Below are positions 11,108 to 21,960 of a DNA stretch of 64,000 nucleotides, piece by piece (the first letter of the stretch is position 1; the number at the start of each line of letters is the position of its first letter). This DNA comes from Lycium barbarum. Taxonomy: Eukaryota; Streptophyta; Magnoliopsida; Solanales; Solanaceae. The stretch is from NCBI RefSeq assembly GCF_019175385.1, contig NC_083341.1:87508321-87572320 (forward strand). Direction: 5' to 3'. Under the pieces are notes generated by a model. That model worked only from the letters and a program-made list of their open reading frames with translations, did no database searches and had not been told where the DNA came from. The position numbers and the translations under genes are program-made.

Positions 11108-13051
11108 TTCGGCCAAGAGCAAGAAAAGGAATTTTTTTTTTTGAAGTCTTCCATCTTTGATCTAAAAATTTATTTCTTCTTGTATTTCTACTAATTCAAA
11201 GACCCTCTTCAACGTGGTATAATTTTTGAAGCAAGAAAATTTCTTTGGTGACAAGTGTAAAAATTCTACTCAAGTGGAAAAATTGAAGAAAAGGTAAGAA
11301 GAATTTCTATTCTTTTACATGTTATGGAAGATTTATATATGTTACAGTGAGTAGAATTGAATGAAAATCATGGAATTATTATGTGTTGTGTGTGGGCCGT
11401 GTGGGTGTGTTGTGTGTGTGGCCGTGTGGTGTAAATTGGTGGAGGAAGGATGAATTAATTTTATTTAGTACGTTAGTTGTGTTGTTGTCGCCTTTATGAT
11501 GTAAATGAAAGACTAATGGTTCAAGTTTGCATGGAAATTGGTTGTAAGTTGTTGTAGGAAATTATGTGATTTTAATATGGTTTTTATGTAATTATGGAAG
11601 TGGAGTTGTTAAAGTGTGAATCGTTGTTGTTGTTGATGAATTTGGAAGAAGATAATGCGTCGTTGTAGTTTCGTTGCAATTGTAGAGGTTTCGGGTGGAG
11701 TATGGTGTTGGTGGAATCGTTTGAATATTTTGTAGATTGTTTGAAATGCTCTTGAATTGTGTTTGAATGATCTTGGATTAGTAATGAATATGTGAGCGTT
11801 GATATTGGCTGGAATATATGTAGTTGGATTGAATGTGATAAGCTACGTAGAGAAGAAGGTTGCTAATGTTAGAATGCAATTTGAATTGATTCTTGATGTT
11901 ATTAGTATGGTTGTTGGTATGATTGTTGATGAATTTGACCGAGTTAAATTCTCGGGGATGTTGAATTTACAGGGGAGATGCTGCCGAAATTTCTGTAGAC
12001 AAGTACTAGTTAGAATTGAATTTCTAAGTACTTGTAGCTAATGTTTGGTAATTGATAACGTTATTGTAGATATTGGGGAGCTCGAGACTTGAGTCGGGAT
12101 TTGGTTAGCGAGCGATCGAGGTATGTAAAGCCTACCTTTCTTTCTTTTGGCATGACCTTTATTAAATGAAGAAATGACATATATGTATGCTTCTAAAGAA
12201 AATTCTATTCTTAGAGCCACTAGGATGGCCGATGTCTTTGACCTCCATAAGCTATTGCATATGGTTTGATACACATTTATGATGTTCGAAGATTCTAGTT
12301 GATATGTTTCCGAATGTTGTTCGAAAAATATTTTATATGGCTAAAGTCTGGGATATATATTTGATACGTACATATGATTCTAAAGGCTCCATTTGATTTG
12401 CTTTATAGCGATAGTTGGAAGTTCCATAGTATGATGGTTACTTGATTTTTTTTCAAAAGAAAAGAGCTTCTGAAACGTTTTTAGAAATTCTGTACTTCAA
12501 AAGTTCGTAACTTTCGTATACTAATTCCGATTGACCCGAAACTGATTTCTGAGCCTTCGAATGTCGTAAATATATTTGTCCATTGAGTTTTGAAATTTAT
12601 TTATTTATATGCATATGGTTTTCTCACTACTCCGCTCGTGCATACTACTATTACATCATTCGCCGGATCCTGGGCCGGTTTTGTGACCGTGCGCACTATG
12701 ATATATTCGGCAATATAATGTGTTATGGTTCCCGAGCTGCTCGCAATAGGGCCGGGTACCGCTTATATAAGGCGTTATGATGTGATATGGCATATGATAT
12801 GTGCTGACGTTGTGATATGTTTTGATGATACGATATGTTCTGGGATTGTACGGAGATTTGAAACCTTCTGGAGTATGATGTGTTGTGGCGTCAGCGTCGG
12901 AGTGGCGACCACGTTCCTGAGCCCTATGCATGATTTCTATTTGCATTATTTATGTTTTCAGCACAGGTTTTGATATACTAATTTTGTATCCATTTTCCAT
13001 ACTCCTTATTTCAGTTCTGATTTGGATTACTGTATTTCATGTTTTACATAC

Positions 13052-13072
13052 TCAGTACATATTTCGTACTGA
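13052..13072 (+). other. Conserved LTR hairpin in the 5' LTR of C
   Basis: TCAGTAC and GTACTGA form a 7 bp stem around a 7 nt loop, 552 bp before the LTR end. Copies of the same stem occur in the LTRs of C (3'), D, E and G. Confidence 0.7.
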
Positions 13073-13628
13073 CCCTCTTTCTTCGGGGGATGCGGTTCAT
13101 GCCCGAAGGTACAGATGTTCGTTCTGGTGACCCGCCAGTGTAGGACACTTATTCTGCTATTTGGAGTACTCCTTTGATCCGGAGCTCATATTTTTGGTAC
13201 ATATCTTTTGTTATACATGTTTCTGTATATATGACTATTTGGGGTATGGCAGGGCCCTGTCCCGTCCTATGTTTCTGTTATGGTTTGCAGAGGCCTGTAA
13301 ACATATATGTGGGTCATGGGTCGTGTTTGTCCTATTATGTCTGTGACTTGTGCCTTAAGCGGTCCCGTTTGCTATTATGGCCGAAACGGCCCATATATTT
13401 ATATATATAGGTATATTCGGGCGATGTGTATTCCGCCAGCCTACCGGCTTTTGTATGATATTTCTGTTACAGGTGACCGCTTAAGATGACGTCTGTTCTC
13501 AGTGTCTATGCAAAATAATGTATGTTAAACTTGGATAAGTCTTTGATATGTCGATTTGGTAAGCGAATGGGTTTGGGTGTCCATTTAGGACACTAGTCAC
13601 GGCCCACGGGGCTAGGTCGTGACAAAAG

Positions 13629-13640
13629 TGGTATCAGAGC
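13629..13640 (+). other. Element C primer-binding site
   Basis: TGGTATCAGAGC lies 4 bp after the 5' LTR. It matches the 3' end complement of plant initiator methionine tRNA, the usual primer of chromoviruses. Confidence 0.92.
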
Positions 13641-13912
13641 GGTTTGTCCTCGGAGTGTCTACAGGCCGTGTCTACTAGAGTCTTGTTTATCGGTGTGTTG
13701 TGCACCACATCTATAAACAGGAGGCTACAGGACATATAGGGTGTTACCTTTCTTTCGATCTTAGATCGTGCGATAGAGCTGTATTGTTAGGATGGTTCTT
13801 TTCTGATAAACTGCTGTGTCTACAGCAAGGCTCCAAAAAGAGCGATAGCGTCAGTATTTTGGGGAAATCATTTCTGACCCTCCTTCTGCAGGTAATTATG
13901 GATTGACACAAG

Positions 13913-14434
13913 ATGAAGAGGATAGCTTCTAATAGTGGGGGTGCTAAAAAGGCCCCTAGGGTATCTCCAGGACCAAGTAAGAGGAGCCTCAGCTATTCGA
14001 TTGAGACTGACCCTTCGGAGGACCTCGCAACAATTCCTCCAGAGTTTTTGGCCCCTAGAGCAGAGGATCCCACGGAGGGCAGTTATGATACAGATCCCTT
14101 GGAGGACCCGGCGACGATACCTCCAGAGTTTCTTACCTCTAGGGAGGGAGATAGTTATGATACAGATCCATCTGAGCATTTCTCTGGGACACCGGAGGAG
14201 GAGCTTTCTGGGGCCATGCTAGCTGCTCCTGTGGTGGAGCACTATGTTAGACAGGCCTCCCCGGTGAGTGTTACGGACTACTCCAGTCCCCTATCCTGGC
14301 CGTCAGTAAACCAGGAATTGCCTAGTTATCTATACTCCTCTGATTCAGATGCGAGCAATGATGGGAGTCAAACGAGCGGATGGCAGACAGACTATGATGA
14401 GGAGCACACTTCGCATGGCAGCTCCCCAGATTAG
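13913..14434 (+). CDS. Unrecognised 173-aa acidic repeat protein in the gag position of C
   Basis: The intact frame begins at ATG 13913, about 0.27 kb after the primer site, just where gag begins in relative D. It shows no gag homology, no zinc knuckle and no protease motif. The N-terminus is basic (about residues 1-25). It is followed by imperfect repeats with core DP-ED-ATIPPEFL at residues 31-49 and 59-77 and a decayed third at 83-97. The rest is rich in Ser, Asp, Glu and Pro and looks disordered, with no membrane segment. An alternative is a strongly diverged gag leader or a captured host fragment. It may not be expressed, but the open frame in a recent element is notable. I do not recognise the family. 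Confidence 0.45.
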   Translation: MKRIASNSGGAKKAPRVSPGPSKRSLSYSIETDPSEDLATIPPEFLAPRAEDPTEGSYDTDPLEDPATIPPEFLTSREGDSYDTDPSEHFSGTPEEELSGAMLAAPVVEHYVRQASPVSVTDYSSPLSWPSVNQELPSYLYSSDSDASNDGSQTSGWQTDYDEEHTSHGSSPD

Positions 14435-14805
14435 TCCCGAGGCCGATCGGCTACAGGTATATGAGTTCTCTTTGGAATTTCTATATATATGTAACTTCTG
14501 TAGAGTATCATTTGATGGCGGCAAACGGAAATTTAAAAAAGGGCCGATGACCCAATGGTTATAAGTAACGGCGACTGAGATGTCTCCGCCGCTAGTGTGA
14601 ATCTAGAAACCCCGGATGAAAGGTAATCATATGTACAGATGGAAGTGAATATTGAGGATTTAAAAGGGCAATACGGTAACTGTATAGTCAGAAAAGTAAA
14701 AGGATCCTCTCTAGATCGGGGTGGGGACCCGCTACGAGAACGTTTTGGAAGTTGTTAAGACCCCGACTTGTCTTAAATTATGTGATAAAGGTTGTGTGGG
14801 GTAGT

Positions 14806-14908
14806 GGATGCAATTATACCGGCATTAACGCATCTAAATGCATTAAAGTTTCGAGGTTAAGCGTGCTAGGGCCAGAGCAATTTTGGGATGGGTGACCCCC
14901 TGGGAAGT
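14806..14908 (+). pseudogene. 5S rRNA-derived sequence inside element C
   Basis: About 103 nt follow the plant 5S rRNA from its GGATGC start to CTGGGAAGT near its end. The first third and the middle are diverged, and a short block near 14830-14847 does not align. The internal control region is well kept: the A box region AGGTTAAGCGTGCTA (14854-14868) and the C box region GGGATGGGTGACCCCCTGGG (14885-14904). The 3' end of the 5S gene is missing. It lies between the 173-aa frame and the pol remnant. It could be a captured 5S gene or a 5S-derived SINE head. It is unlikely to make functional 5S RNA, but the Pol III promoter boxes could still act. Confidence 0.8.
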
Positions 14909-16672
14909 ATACAAAATTTTCGTAAATATAGATATAAGAGACAAATGGGAATTTGGGATAACCTAAAGGAAATTAGAGTATGCGGAGTGATTAGAAACCT
15001 TAAAGAGGTCGAGTAGGTTAAGGTAGAATAGGCTGGTAAAGAAGAAGAAAGCGCAACGCAGCTTTGGAATGAGAATAAGTTTGAATGAGCATTTGGGAAA
15101 TGCTTTGTAAGCGAAATGGTAGTAAATGTATGTGTATGCATATGACATCCTATTTATGACCATATCGATCGACCGGTGAATTATAGTAACCAGTGTTGCG
15201 ATGTATAGAAGACACTAACTGAACGGAATTTAAGAGACAAGCAAAAGGTATGGTACAGATATTATGAAATAGACGAATACTGATTTCACTACCAGTTAAG
15301 AGTGGGAGATTTTAATACAACGATATTTGGGAAGAAAAGTGAGCGAGTAAATGGAAGACAAGGAGATTAAAATGTCGAAAAAAGTGAAAAAGTAAGAAAT
15401 ATAATTGAGCAAAGCCTCTAAAAGAATCGACGGGCAAAGCATGAAACTATTTGCGTAGAAATTTGAAGGACAGATCTGTAAAGGAATTAGAATGAAATAG
15501 TATAGGACAAAAGAGGGACAAACCTGAAAAAGGTTAACGGTGGAAATAGGACAAGCATATGGGAGTGCGGAGGATACTCTAATAAGTTGGTGATAGCCGA
15601 CTGATTACTTATCTAAGGAAGGACTAAGATAATAAGTTGACGCAGTCGATAAAAAAACCTATGACATGGAATGATGAATCATGTGAAGATCGAGGAATTC
15701 GATTTTCGAGGAAACAGAACGAATATGAAGGAAAGGATGACTTGGCCGAACCTTCCATTGAGGAAAGATATAAAATTACTAAAAGATAAATATGCAGCCG
15801 TATCAATACGGTTGCTTTGAACAAGCGAAGCTTTCCTGGAGGATGACATAGGAATGGAACCGATTCGCGTGTATAAAAGAATACCTTGCGAGCTTCGAAG
15901 CCGATGCTACCAAACAACAAAAGAAGAAAGCTATTCCCTAAGAAAGATTAAAGATACTGATGGCTTGATTAAGGGAAAAGAGAGTGGCTAGAAAGAAAAT
16001 AAGTGGAAACGGATATGCATCAAGAGGTTGATGACATTGTTAGACATAAAAGGCAGAGATATGTCAGAATGGAAAGAAAAGTAAGTGTTGGGAATGGAAG
16101 CCCTTATGAGTATTCCGATTAAATACGAGAACGTAGTTAGCAAGAAGATAGACAAGACAGACTCCGCAATAGAAGAGCTTTTATTGTAAGAAGGTCGCGG
16201 AAAGCGACAGCTACATAAAGGGCATAGACGTGTGTGGACCCTCTTAAAAAAAGGGGGGGGGGGGGGCAGAACATACTAGAATCAAAATAAATTATGACGA
16301 TTCGAACTCCAGAAAAGGAGACTTATTAACTCGGGGCCAGAGTTCGGGGTATGATGGCATATCGTAAAGGTTACGAAAGGACATAGAAATAAATTGACAA
16401 CGAGTGTAATAAGGGGTAGATACAGGGAGAAAATATGGAAGATACGTGGAGAGAATACTTTATGCTGACACGAGCCTCGATATTCCTCAATCATGGTTTT
16501 AATTTCCCGTACAGAGCGGAGCTTGAGTAGTATCTAGATATATAAAGATGTGCCCAAAAGGGTAATAAAGAGAGCAAGGAAAGTATACAAGTTAAATCCA
16601 CAAGGGCAATGAAGAGGATAACAAATCCTAAGAGCGCCTCAGATGACAACTGTCACAATGAAGTAACCACGG
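14909..16672 (+). other. Purine-rich noncoding tract of element C
   Basis: About 1.75 kb in which the + strand is strongly A/G-rich and no long frame exists on either strand. It contains a 14 nt G run at 16253-16266. It occupies the place of gag-pol sequence found in D. I recognise no family in it. Confidence 0.6.
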
Positions 16673-18230
16673 ATGGTAGTTAATAACTTCTCGAAGAAAG
16701 GAAACGAGGAAAAGTTGCGGCAAGAACGCAGCTTCCAGTTGCTAAAGGAAAAGTTGATTACAGCTCCAGTTTTGACTCTCCCCGAGGGGCCAGACGGGTA
16801 TGTTATTTATTGTGATGCTTCTGGTGTGGGAATAGGTTGTGTATTAATGCAGCATGGTCGAGTTATAGCCTATGCCTCCCGGCAGCTCAGACTGCACGAG
16901 AGAAATTATCCTACTCATGACCTAGAATTAGCAGCGGTAATTCATGCTTTGTAAATATGGAGACATTACTTATATGGAGTTCATGTTGATATTTATACGG
17001 ATCACAAAAGCCTTCAGTACATTTTTTAAAACAAAAGGAGTTGAAATTGCGGAAAAAAAAAGATGGTTCGAATTATTGAAAGATTATGATGTTGATATTT
17101 TGTATCATCCTGGAAAAGCCAATGTTGAAGCAGATGCACTTAGCTGCAAGTCTATGGGCAGTTTGACCGACGTACAGGCAGAAAGGAAAGAATTAGTTCG
17201 TGAAATTCTTGAACTACCCAGTCTTGGAGTCCGTTTGGCCGATTCTGGGAAATATTGGGGTTTCTGTCCGAGGAGTTGCTGAATCATCTATTATTGAAGA
17301 AGTAAAACGACGTCAGTACGAGGATCCTGTTCTGGTACAGTACAGAGATGCAGCCCTTGATAAGGAGAAGACCCAGTTCGAGATTACATCTGACGGGGTA
17401 TTATTATATAGTGGCAGGTTATGTGTACCTGATGTTGCAGGGCTACGACGACAAGTTATGGGAGAGGTACATTATGCTCGGTATTCTGTTCACCCGGGGT
17501 CAACAAAAATGTACCATGATCTCAGATGTTTATATTGGTGGGATGGTATGAAAAGGGACATCGCAGAGTTCGTTGCTCAGTGTCCAAATTATCAACAGGT
17601 TAAGATCAAACATCAAAATCCCGGTGGGTGAAACTAAATTGATTGGTACAGATATGATCTAGCAAGCAGTCGATAAGGTAAAACTCATTCGGGAGCGGTT
17701 ATTAGCAGCCCAGAGTTGACAGAAATCATATGCAAATAAACGACGTCGACCTTTAGAATTCCAGATTAGTGATTGGGTATTTCTGAAAGTGTCACCTATG
17801 AAGGGTGTAATGAGATTCAACAGAAAAGGAAAGCTCAGTCCGAGGTATATTGGGCCTTATCAGATTTTTCGAAAGATAGGCAAGGTCGCCTACGAGTTGG
17901 ACATACCATCCGATCTGGAAGCAGTACATCTGGTATTTCATGTATCAATGCTCCATAAGTATATTGGTGATCCTTCCAGGATATTTTCCCATAGAAGATA
18001 TCCAGGTAACAGAGGAACTGTCCTACGAAGAATAGCCTGTAGCCATCTTGGATCGTCAGGTGAGGAGACTACGTACCAAAGATGTGCCTTCTGTTAAGGT
18101 CTTGTGGCAAAACAATAACCGAGAAGAAATGACCTGGGAAGCGGAGGACGAGATGAAAAAGAAGTATCCTCACTTGTTTCCTATACCTACAGGTAATCTA
18201 AATTTCTTAATTGGTTACATTGGTTGGTGA
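16673..18230 (+). pseudogene. pol: Element C pol remnant: RT end, RNase H, integrase ends
   Basis: Homology to D begins in the last residues of RT (about 16715, [11 protein letters not shown]). It covers RNase H, with text such as YCDASG and TDHKSL, and the integrase zinc finger region up to about 17626. The integrase catalytic core is then missing. The text jumps to the C-terminal domain at about 17630, and a chromodomain-like end (KVLWQNNNREEMTWE) closes at 18230. Stops and shifts occur at about 16952, 17026, 17279, 17644, 17662 and 17719. The deletion junction has a short GTGG microhomology. No active enzyme can be made. Confidence 0.88.
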
Positions 18231-18321
18231 ATGAATTACATGAGCTGTCTCTAAAAAGAAACTCCCACGAAATGCGTGTAAGACCATATAAGACCAATTT
18301 AACATTCGAGGAGGAATGTTC

Positions 18322-18355
18322 AAAGGGGGGGGGGGGGGGGGGGGGGGGGGGAGGA
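18322..18355 (+). other. Element C polypurine tract with a 27 nt G run
   Basis: AAA, then G27 (18325-18351), then AGGA directly precede the 3' LTR. D has only a seven-G tract in the same place. This is an extreme expansion of the plus-strand primer site. Confidence 0.85.
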
Positions 18356-21257
18356 TGTTATATCCCATAATTTTGCACATTTGGATAAATCGAAATAATT
18401 ATGACTTGTAAGAGATAAGGCAATATTTTGATTTTGCTTAATATATAAGTTGTTTATGAAAAATATTGGTGCGGAAATATTGAGGAAGGCTAAGGGAAAA
18501 ATTGGAATTTTGGAAATTAGTTTCATGAATTACAAAACACCAACCCAAAAGTAATTGGGCTAGGAAAAAAAAAAGGCCCAATAGAGGTGGCCGGCCATAG
18601 GGGCATGGCCCAAGGCCCATGAAAATATTTAATCCATGTAATAAAAGGAGAGGGCCACCATTATTCATTCCATTTCAAGAACATTCAAGAAAAACCCATT
18701 GAGAGCAAAAATAAAGGGGGGGGGGGGGGGGGGGGGGGGGGGGTTCGGCCAAGAGCAAGAAAAGGAAATTTTTTTTTTGAAGTCTTCCATCTTTGATCTA
18801 AAAATTTATTTCTTCTTGTATTTCTACTAATTCAAAGACCCTCTTCAACGTGGTATAATTTTTGAAGCAAGAAAATTTCTTTGGTGACAAGTGTAAAAAT
18901 TCTACTCAAGTGGAAAAATTGAAGAAAAGGTAAGAATTTCTATTCTTTTACATGTTATGGAAGATTTATATATGTTATAGTGAGTAGAATAGAATGAAAA
19001 TCATGGAATTGTTATGTGTTGTGTGTGGGCCGTGTGGGTGTGTTGTGTGTGTGGCCGTGTGGTGTAAATTGGTGGAGGAAGGATGAATTAATTTTATTTA
19101 GTATGTTAGTTGTGTTGTTGTCGCCTTTATGATGTAAATGAAAGACTAATGGTTCAAGTTGGCATGGAAATTGGTTGTAAGTTGTTGTAGAAAATTATGT
19201 GATTTTAATATGGTTTTTATGTAATTATGGAAGTGGAGTTGTTAAAGTGTGAATCGTTGTTGTTGTTGATGAATTTGGAAGAAGATAATGCGTCGTTGTA
19301 GTTTCGTTGCAATTGTAGAGGTTTCGGGTGGAGTATGGTGTTGGTGGAATCGTTTGAATATTTTGTAGATTGTTTGAAATGCTCTTGAATTGTGTTTGAA
19401 TGATCTTGGATTAGTAATGAATATGTGAGCGTTGATATTGGCTGGAATGTACGTAGTTGGATTGAATGTGATAAGCTACGTAGAGAAGAAGGTTGCTAAT
19501 GTTAGAATGCAATTTAAATTGATTCTTGATGTTATTAGTATGGTTGTTGGTATGATTGTTGATGAATTTGGCCGAGTTAAATTCTCGGGGATGTTGAATT
19601 TACAGGGGAGATGCTGCCGAAATTTCTGTAGACAAGTACTAGTTAGAATTGAATTTCTGAGTACTTGTAGCTAATGTTTGGTAATTGATAACATTATTGT
19701 AGATATTGGGGAGCCCGAGACTTGAGTCGGGATTTGGTTACCGAGCGATCGAGGTATGTAAAGCCTACCTTTCTTTCTTTTGGCATGACCTTTATGAAAT
19801 GAACAAATGACATATATGTATGCTTCTAAAGAAAATTCTATTCTTAGAGCCACTAGGATGGCCGATGTCTTTTACCTCCATAAGCTATTCCATATGGTTT
19901 GATACGCATTTATGATGTTCGAAGATTCTAGTTGATATGTTTCCGAATGTTGTTCGAAAAATATTTTATATGGCTAAAGTCTTGGATATATATTTGATAC
20001 GTACATATGATTCTAAAGGCTCCATTTGATTTGCTTTATAGCGATAGTTGGAAGTTCCATAGTATGATGGTTACTTGATTTTTTTTCAAAAGAAAAGAGC
20101 TTCTGAAACGTTTTTAGAAATTCTGTACTTCAAAAGTTCGAAACTTTCGTATACTAATTCCGATTGACCCGAAACTGATTTCTGAGCCTTCGGATGTCGT
20201 AAATATATTTGTCCATCGAGTTTTGAAATTTATTTATTTATATGCATATGGTTTTCTCACTACTCCGCTCGTGCATACTACTATTACATCGTTCGCCGGA
20301 TCCCGGGCCGGTTTTGTGATCGTGCGCACTATGATATATTCGGCAGTATGATGTGTTACGGTTCCCGAGCTGCTCGCCATAGGGTCGGGTACCGCTTATA
20401 TACGGCATTATGATGTGATATGGTATATGATATGTTCTGACGTTGTGATATGTTTTGATGATACGATATGTTCGGGGATTGTACGGAGATTTGAAACCTT
20501 CTAGAGTATGATGTGTTGTGGCGCCAGCGTCAGAGTGGCGACCACGTTCCTGAGCCCTATGCATGATTTCTATTTGCATTATTTATGTTTTCAGCACAGG
20601 TTTTGATATACTAATTCTGTATCCATTTTCCATACTTCTTATTTCAGTTCTGATTTGGATTACTGTATTTCATGCTTTACATACTCAGTACATATTTCGT
20701 ACTGACCCCCTTTCTTCGGGGGCTGCGTTTCATTCCCGCAGGTACAGATGTTCGTTCTGGTGACCCGCCAGTGTAGAACACTTATTTTGCTATTTGGAGT
20801 ACTCCTTTGATCCGGAGCTCATAGTTTTGGTACATATCTTTTGTTATACATGTTTCTGTATATATGACTATTTGGGGTACGGCGGGGCCCTGTCCCGTCC
20901 TATGTTTCTGTTATGGTTTGTAGAGGCATGTAGATATATATGTGGGTCATGGGTCGTGTTTGTCTGATTATGTCCGTGACTTGTGCCTTAAGCGGTCCCG
21001 TTTGCTATTATGGCCGAAACGGCCCATATGTTTATATATGTAGGTATATTCGGGCGATGTGTATTCCGCCAACCTGCCGGCTTTTGTATGATATTTCTAT
21101 TACAGGTGACCTCTTAAGATGACGTCTGTTCTCAGTCTCTGTGCAAAATAACGTATGTTAAACTTGGATAAGTCTTTGATATGTCGATTTGGTAAGCGAA
21201 TGGGTTTGGGTGTCCAATTAGGACACTAGTCACGGCCCACGGGGCTGGGTCGTGACA
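18356..21257 (+). repeat. Element C 3' LTR
   Basis: The 2902 bp partner of the 5' LTR starts TGTTATATCCCA and ends GGTCGTGACA. It carries the same TATA-like box (18638-18648), a 28 nt G run (18716-18743) and the hairpin at 20685-20705. CTATG follows it. Confidence 0.92.
20685..20705 (+). other. Conserved LTR hairpin in the 3' LTR of C
   Basis: TCAGTAC, loop ATATTTC, GTACTGA; identical to the 5' LTR copy. Confidence 0.7.
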
Positions 21258-21960
21258 CTATGCTTCACACCATACTTCTCCATAAGCCCTGCGAAGGCTT
21301 TATTGCAAAAGTGAGAACCAGCATCGCTTATTAAGATGGAGTACCAAAACGAGGGAATATTTTTTTCTTCAAGAACCCCATGACACTCTTGGCTTCATTG
21401 ATTGGTAAAGCCACTGCTTCTACCTATTTTGACACATAATCAACAGTAACCAATATGTATTTCATGCCACATGAGCTCACAAAAGGCCCCATGAAATCAA
21501 TTCCCTAAACATCAAATACCTCCACTTCCATCACAAAATTCATACGCATCTGCTGCCTCCTACCAATACTCTCTTGTCTTTGGCACTGATCATAAGACCT
21601 TACCAACAAATCTTCATCATGGAACAGAGTGGGCCAGCAATATCCGCACTCAAACTTTGGCTGCAGTCCGGTCCTACTATGATAATCCCCAACTGGAAAG
21701 TCATGACACGCCATCAGAATCTCCATTACCTCACACTCGGGAACACAATGCCGAATGATGTTGTCAGTGCATGTTTGGAATAAATAGGGCTCGTTCCAGT
21801 AATACTGATGAAAATCTCTCAAAAAACTTCTTCTGGTATATCTTGATCTTAGCTGGAATAATGCCCGACACCAAAAAGTTTGCGATGTCTGCATACCAAG
21901 GTGCTACCTCAGTTGTCATTGCTAGAACTCGCTCATCTGGAAAAGTATCATCAATATTCA
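21258..21960 (-). pseudogene. pol: Element B integrase, N-terminal part
   Basis: On minus, the segment holds the integrase HHCC zinc-binding region (spaced His and Cys residues with CGYCWPTLFHD text in the frame 21894-21505). The first part of the catalytic core follows, in broken frames, down to the C insertion at 21258. The core resumes at 10723. Stops separate the zinc finger from the core near 21505. The homologous A segment is 30640-31300. Confidence 0.85.

Larger units (their letters stand above)
10724..13624 (+). repeat. Element C 5' LTR
   Basis: The 2901 bp LTR starts TGTTATATCACG and ends GGTCGTGACA. It has a TATA-like GTAATAAAAGG at 11004-11014, a GGCC/GGCCCA palindrome cluster at about 10924-10987, a 26 nt G run at 11082-11107, and a hairpin at 13052-13072. 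Small frames inside (for example 11799-12041, 12583-12780, 13161-13410) recur as mutated versions in the 3' LTR and look non-coding. Confidence 0.92.
10724..21257 (+). mobile_element. Element C: chimeric chromovirus-type gypsy element with captured sequence
   Basis: This is a complete insertion of 10,534 bp with 2.9 kb LTRs (10724-13624, 18356-21257) and perfect CTATG target duplications (10719-10723, 21258-21262). The primer site matches initiator tRNA-Met. The leader after the primer site resembles that of element D, so C is from the same family. Between leader and RNase H, however, the expected gag, protease and RT are absent. In their place are a 173-aa acidic ORF, a 5S rRNA-derived segment and a purine-rich tract. 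The integrase core is deleted. It is certainly non-autonomous. The LTRs differ at roughly 1-2% of positions compared by eye, so insertion is fairly recent. Confidence 0.9.

Noticed and set aside
13161..13489. Overlapping hydrophobic small frames in the C 5' LTR
   Set aside because: They lie in U5/R of the LTR and are broken or altered in the 3' LTR.
13913..14434. Calling the 173-aa frame a gag protein from position alone
   Set aside because: No capsid block or zinc knuckle is present, and gag of relative D does not align by eye.
10724..21257. Element C as a Cassandra-type TRIM because of the 5S segment
   Set aside because: Cassandra carries 5S in short LTRs and is under 1 kb; here the 5S text is internal and the element has 2.9 kb LTRs and pol remnants.
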